From: Bacteroidales bacterium
GTDB taxonomy: Bacteria; Bacteroidota; Bacteroidia; Bacteroidales; UBA932
Assembly: GCA_015060335.1 (NCBI GenBank)
Contig: SUYR01000007.1
Location: 35,043-99,042, forward strand
DNA: 64,000 nt
Reading direction: 5' to 3'
Part shown: positions 62,005 through 64,000 of the stretch, piece after piece
How the letters are laid out: each line of letters begins with the position of its first letter
Position numbering within the stretch: position 1 is the first letter of the stretch
Made by a program: the position numbers and the translations under genes
Notes under the pieces: model-generated
The model's input: only the letters and a program-made list of their open reading frames with translations
What the model was told of the DNA's origin: nothing
Databases searched by the model: none

Positions 62005-63842
62005 TGAAAAGGATTATATATATAACAGCATTAATACTCCTTTCATCATGCGTGAAGGAGTCAAATGATGGGTCATTGACCGGTTCTTCTTACGGTAAGA
62101 TACCGGTGACAGTAAATGTTCTGCAGACAAAGACGGTTATCGGTGATGATAGGATATCTTTTACAGGTGGAGAATTCATGAGTCTGGTCTGCCGGGATGT
62201 CAATGCTGCAAGGATATCAAACAAGGGCTTGGATTTCAATGAGTTCAGCGGAGAATTCAATTCTGTCGGTCAGAAAGTGTCCGATGCCGGTTGGTATGCA
62301 ATATATCCGTATGTTGGGGTCGCACAGAATGGAGATGAATTGTGCTATCTTCGTCTGGATCAGACGGCGCCTTTTGACGGAGATGCAAATTTCATGTGTT
62401 CGGATCTGGTTACTGCTACCTACGACGAAGATGATATGCCTGAAATCTCTCTCAGCATGAATCAGTTGCTGGGTATCATCAAGGTTGCATTTACCAACTC
62501 TGAGGCGGCTTATCAGGATGACAAGGTACAGGAAGTGATACTTACTTCTTCTTCTCCTCTTGCGGGCGAATTCAATGTGAAGTTTGATTCTCAGGGCAGA
62601 CCTGCTCCAATATTCAAGGGTGATGACCATAGAGTGCTTTCAACTTATGTTTCTCCTGAAACATTGGGGTTGAACGTAATCCATGAGGTTTATCTTTTTG
62701 TCAATCCGGCGGAAATCAAGGATGCTGAAATAACTGTTCGTACAGACAAACACGTGTTCAAGCGTAAGGCTAAATCTTCATTTACTGCCGTACAAGGTGC
62801 TCTTACTACGATGGATGTAATGGATGTTGCCACAACTTTCTCATCAGAAGAGGCAAAGGTCAAGACTCTTGTCGTATGGGGTGACAGCTATACAAACAGA
62901 GGCTATGAGACCACTCATGTCGATAAATGCAACTATGCCTACCATCTTCAGAAACTGCTTGGTAAAGGTTGGAAAATCTATAATGGTGGATGTTCGGGAG
63001 ATGTGACCAATACGATTGCGGCCCGTCAGGGAGGAATCAGCATGCATATCGGTGCATCAGACTTTACAATTCCCGAGTCAACCGTTCCTGTAAAGGTCGG
63101 AGGCGTGTACTCATACAAGAATTATTTCTTTACAGACGGTGCATATACCCAGATTGCCCGTTATGGTCTTGTAAATCCGTGTGAGGTCGTGGTGGAAGAC
63201 TCGGAAGGTAATGAAATCGCTCGAGTTGAAGGTACTGTGACATATGATTCCGATTGGGTTTCAAACGTTTCATTCACACGTTCTGCACCGGGCGAGGCTG
63301 TCAATGTTCCGGCAAAGTCAAAGCTTGTGACATTTGCTGCGAAGAATCTTCGTAAGCCGGATCTTACAATCATATATATGGGACAGAACGGTGGATTCAA
63401 GAGTCTGGATATTCTGTATGACCAGTATCGTTCAATGATAGAATATGCAGCGGACGGAGGCCCTGAAGACTATATAGTACTCGGGTTCCATAACCATAAT
63501 ACACTTGCAACCTGGAACTCGGGTGATGCATATTGGAAATTCTTTGACGGGCCGGACGGATTTGGTGTGAACCAGTCGGAAGGAAGGCCTGTGAGCCGTT
63601 TTGTAAATCTTTACAAGGGCCTTACAGGGAACGATTACAAGGATATGCTTTTCCGTTCCGGTGCGGCAGCTTCGCCTTCGGATGTCCGACAGGAAGATAT
63701 TGATTATCAGGCTAAAGGACAGCTTCCGTACTCTTATTGGTATCAGCCTTCACAGGATGATATACATCCGAGTCCATATGGCGCAAAGGCTTTTGCTCTG
63801 CTTGTCTATGACAAGATGATTGAACTCGGATATGTCGATTAA
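62004..63842 (+). CDS. SGNH-family hydrolase lipoprotein with fimbrillin-like N-terminus
   Basis: A 612-residue lipoprotein (SSC, Cys16). Residues 30-270 resemble Bacteroidales fimbrillin-type domains (LVCRDVNAARISNKGLDF, WYAIYPYVG). From 285 an SGNH esterase fold is suggested by VVWGDSYT (nucleophile Ser295), IYMGQNGG in the position of GxND, and DDIHPSPYG with Asp585 and His588. An inserted beta domain lies at 340-440. SGNH enzymes deacetylate or cleave glycan esters. The nonconsensus GQNG makes the activity less sure. It is the last gene of the PUL. Confidence 0.8.
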   Translation: MKRIIYITALILLSSCVKESNDGSLTGSSYGKIPVTVNVLQTKTVIGDDRISFTGGEFMSLVCRDVNAARISNKGLDFNEFSGEFNSVGQKVSDAGWYAIYPYVGVAQNGDELCYLRLDQTAPFDGDANFMCSDLVTATYDEDDMPEISLSMNQLLGIIKVAFTNSEAAYQDDKVQEVILTSSSPLAGEFNVKFDSQGRPAPIFKGDDHRVLSTYVSPETLGLNVIHEVYLFVNPAEIKDAEITVRTDKHVFKRKAKSSFTAVQGALTTMDVMDVATTFSSEEAKVKTLVVWGDSYTNRGYETTHVDKCNYAYHLQKLLGKGWKIYNGGCSGDVTNTIAARQGGISMHIGASDFTIPESTVPVKVGGVYSYKNYFFTDGAYTQIARYGLVNPCEVVVEDSEGNEIARVEGTVTYDSDWVSNVSFTRSAPGEAVNVPAKSKLVTFAAKNLRKPDLTIIYMGQNGGFKSLDILYDQYRSMIEYAADGGPEDYIVLGFHNHNTLATWNSGDAYWKFFDGPDGFGVNQSEGRPVSRFVNLYKGLTGNDYKDMLFRSGAAASPSDVRQEDIDYQAKGQLPYSYWYQPSQDDIHPSPYGAKAFALLVYDKMIELGYVD

Positions 63843-63880
63843 ACACTATTCATTCACTAATAATTTATTTATCATCATTA

Positions 63881-64000
63881 GTGTCCCATAAAAATTAGGG
63901 ACTGGTTAAAAATTAAATAAATTTGGCCCATTTGGTCCGAAACGGTCTTTGTCATATTGAAGTTTAGTTTTGTCGAAGAGGTCTTTCAAGTGCGTTTTGT
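63881..64000 (-). mobile_element. Terminus of an insertion sequence, cut by the window edge
   Basis: The likely IS end begins GTGTCCCATAAAAATTAGGG about 40 bases after the SGNH gene and is followed by the end of a minus-strand reading frame. Only the edge is present, so family and target duplication are unresolved. Confidence 0.6.
63906..64000 (-). CDS. transposase C-terminal fragment (partial)
   Basis: The minus-strand frame ends KTHLKDLFDKTKLQYDKDRF then GPNGPNLFNF and a stop, 25 bases inside the putative IS end. The spacing to the terminus and the tail style fit IS4-type Bacteroidales transposases, but the fragment is too short to confirm. It is incomplete because it runs past the window edge. 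Confidence 0.5.
   Translation of the reverse strand, partial: KTHLKDLFDKTKLQYDKDRFGPNGPNLFNF

Overview
The window looks like a chromosomal segment of a Bacteroidales (Bacteroidota) genome, probably a gut-associated lineage. The evidence is a SusC/SusD outer-membrane pair, many lipoproteins with large beta-rich ectodomains, a small histone H1-like protein, BACON, GLUG, PCMD and Omp28 families, and promoters of the Bacteroidota type (TTTG, about 19 nt, TAnnTTTG). I cannot name a genus. I found no rRNA or tRNA gene and no CRISPR array.

Layout. 0-3.7 kb: CPBP membrane protease, sugar nucleotidyltransferase, DivIC/FtsB-like division protein, purB. 3.8-18.6 kb: an envelope region with large lipoproteins, an Omp28 protein with a CxxC motif, a MauE/DoxX-type redox membrane protein, a TlpA thioredoxin and a DUF6029-type outer-membrane protein, interrupted by tmk and folP. 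18.6-22.9 kb: MATE exporter, truB, rpiB, two tiny membrane proteins and glycerate kinase. 22.8-25.8 kb: a minus-strand three-gene cassette of a flavodoxin-fold oxidoreductase, an unrecognised membrane-anchored protein, and a fusion of a nicotinamidase-like hydrolase with a CinA/PncC domain. 25.9-32.5 kb: a complete-looking histidine operon (hisG-D-CB-H-A-F-IE) preceded by a His-rich leader peptide and an attenuator-like terminator; hisC is fused to the dehydratase half of hisB. 32.5-43.6 kb: an M49-like peptidase, tpiA, a CBM9-like protein, an N-acetylhexosamine-kinase-like protein, an M6 metalloprotease, a PCMD protein, a histone-like protein, pth, rplY and a C11 protease, mostly on the minus strand. 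43.7-50.1 kb: a second M49 peptidase, xerD, an FKBP isomerase, pnuC, recR and a metallophosphoesterase; this stretch is dense in short interspersed repeats, some touching gene starts or lying inside genes. 50.3-63.8 kb: an unusual polysaccharide utilisation locus (PUL) of susC, susD, a GLUG protein with a degenerate phosphodiester-glycosidase domain, two intact NAGPA/DUF2233 phosphodiester glycosidases, a BACON-GLUG lipoprotein and an SGNH hydrolase. No ordinary glycoside hydrolase or polysaccharide lyase is recognisable in it. The window ends in what looks like the edge of an insertion sequence.

How the genes work together. The his operon is one translationally coupled transcript, apparently controlled by histidine supply through ribosome stalling on the leader. 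The 50-64 kb locus reads as one import and degradation system whose main chemistry is cleavage of sugar-1-phosphodiester bonds, which makes it the best candidate here for a poorly described system. The flavodoxin / membrane protein / PncA-PncC-like cassette is the second candidate.
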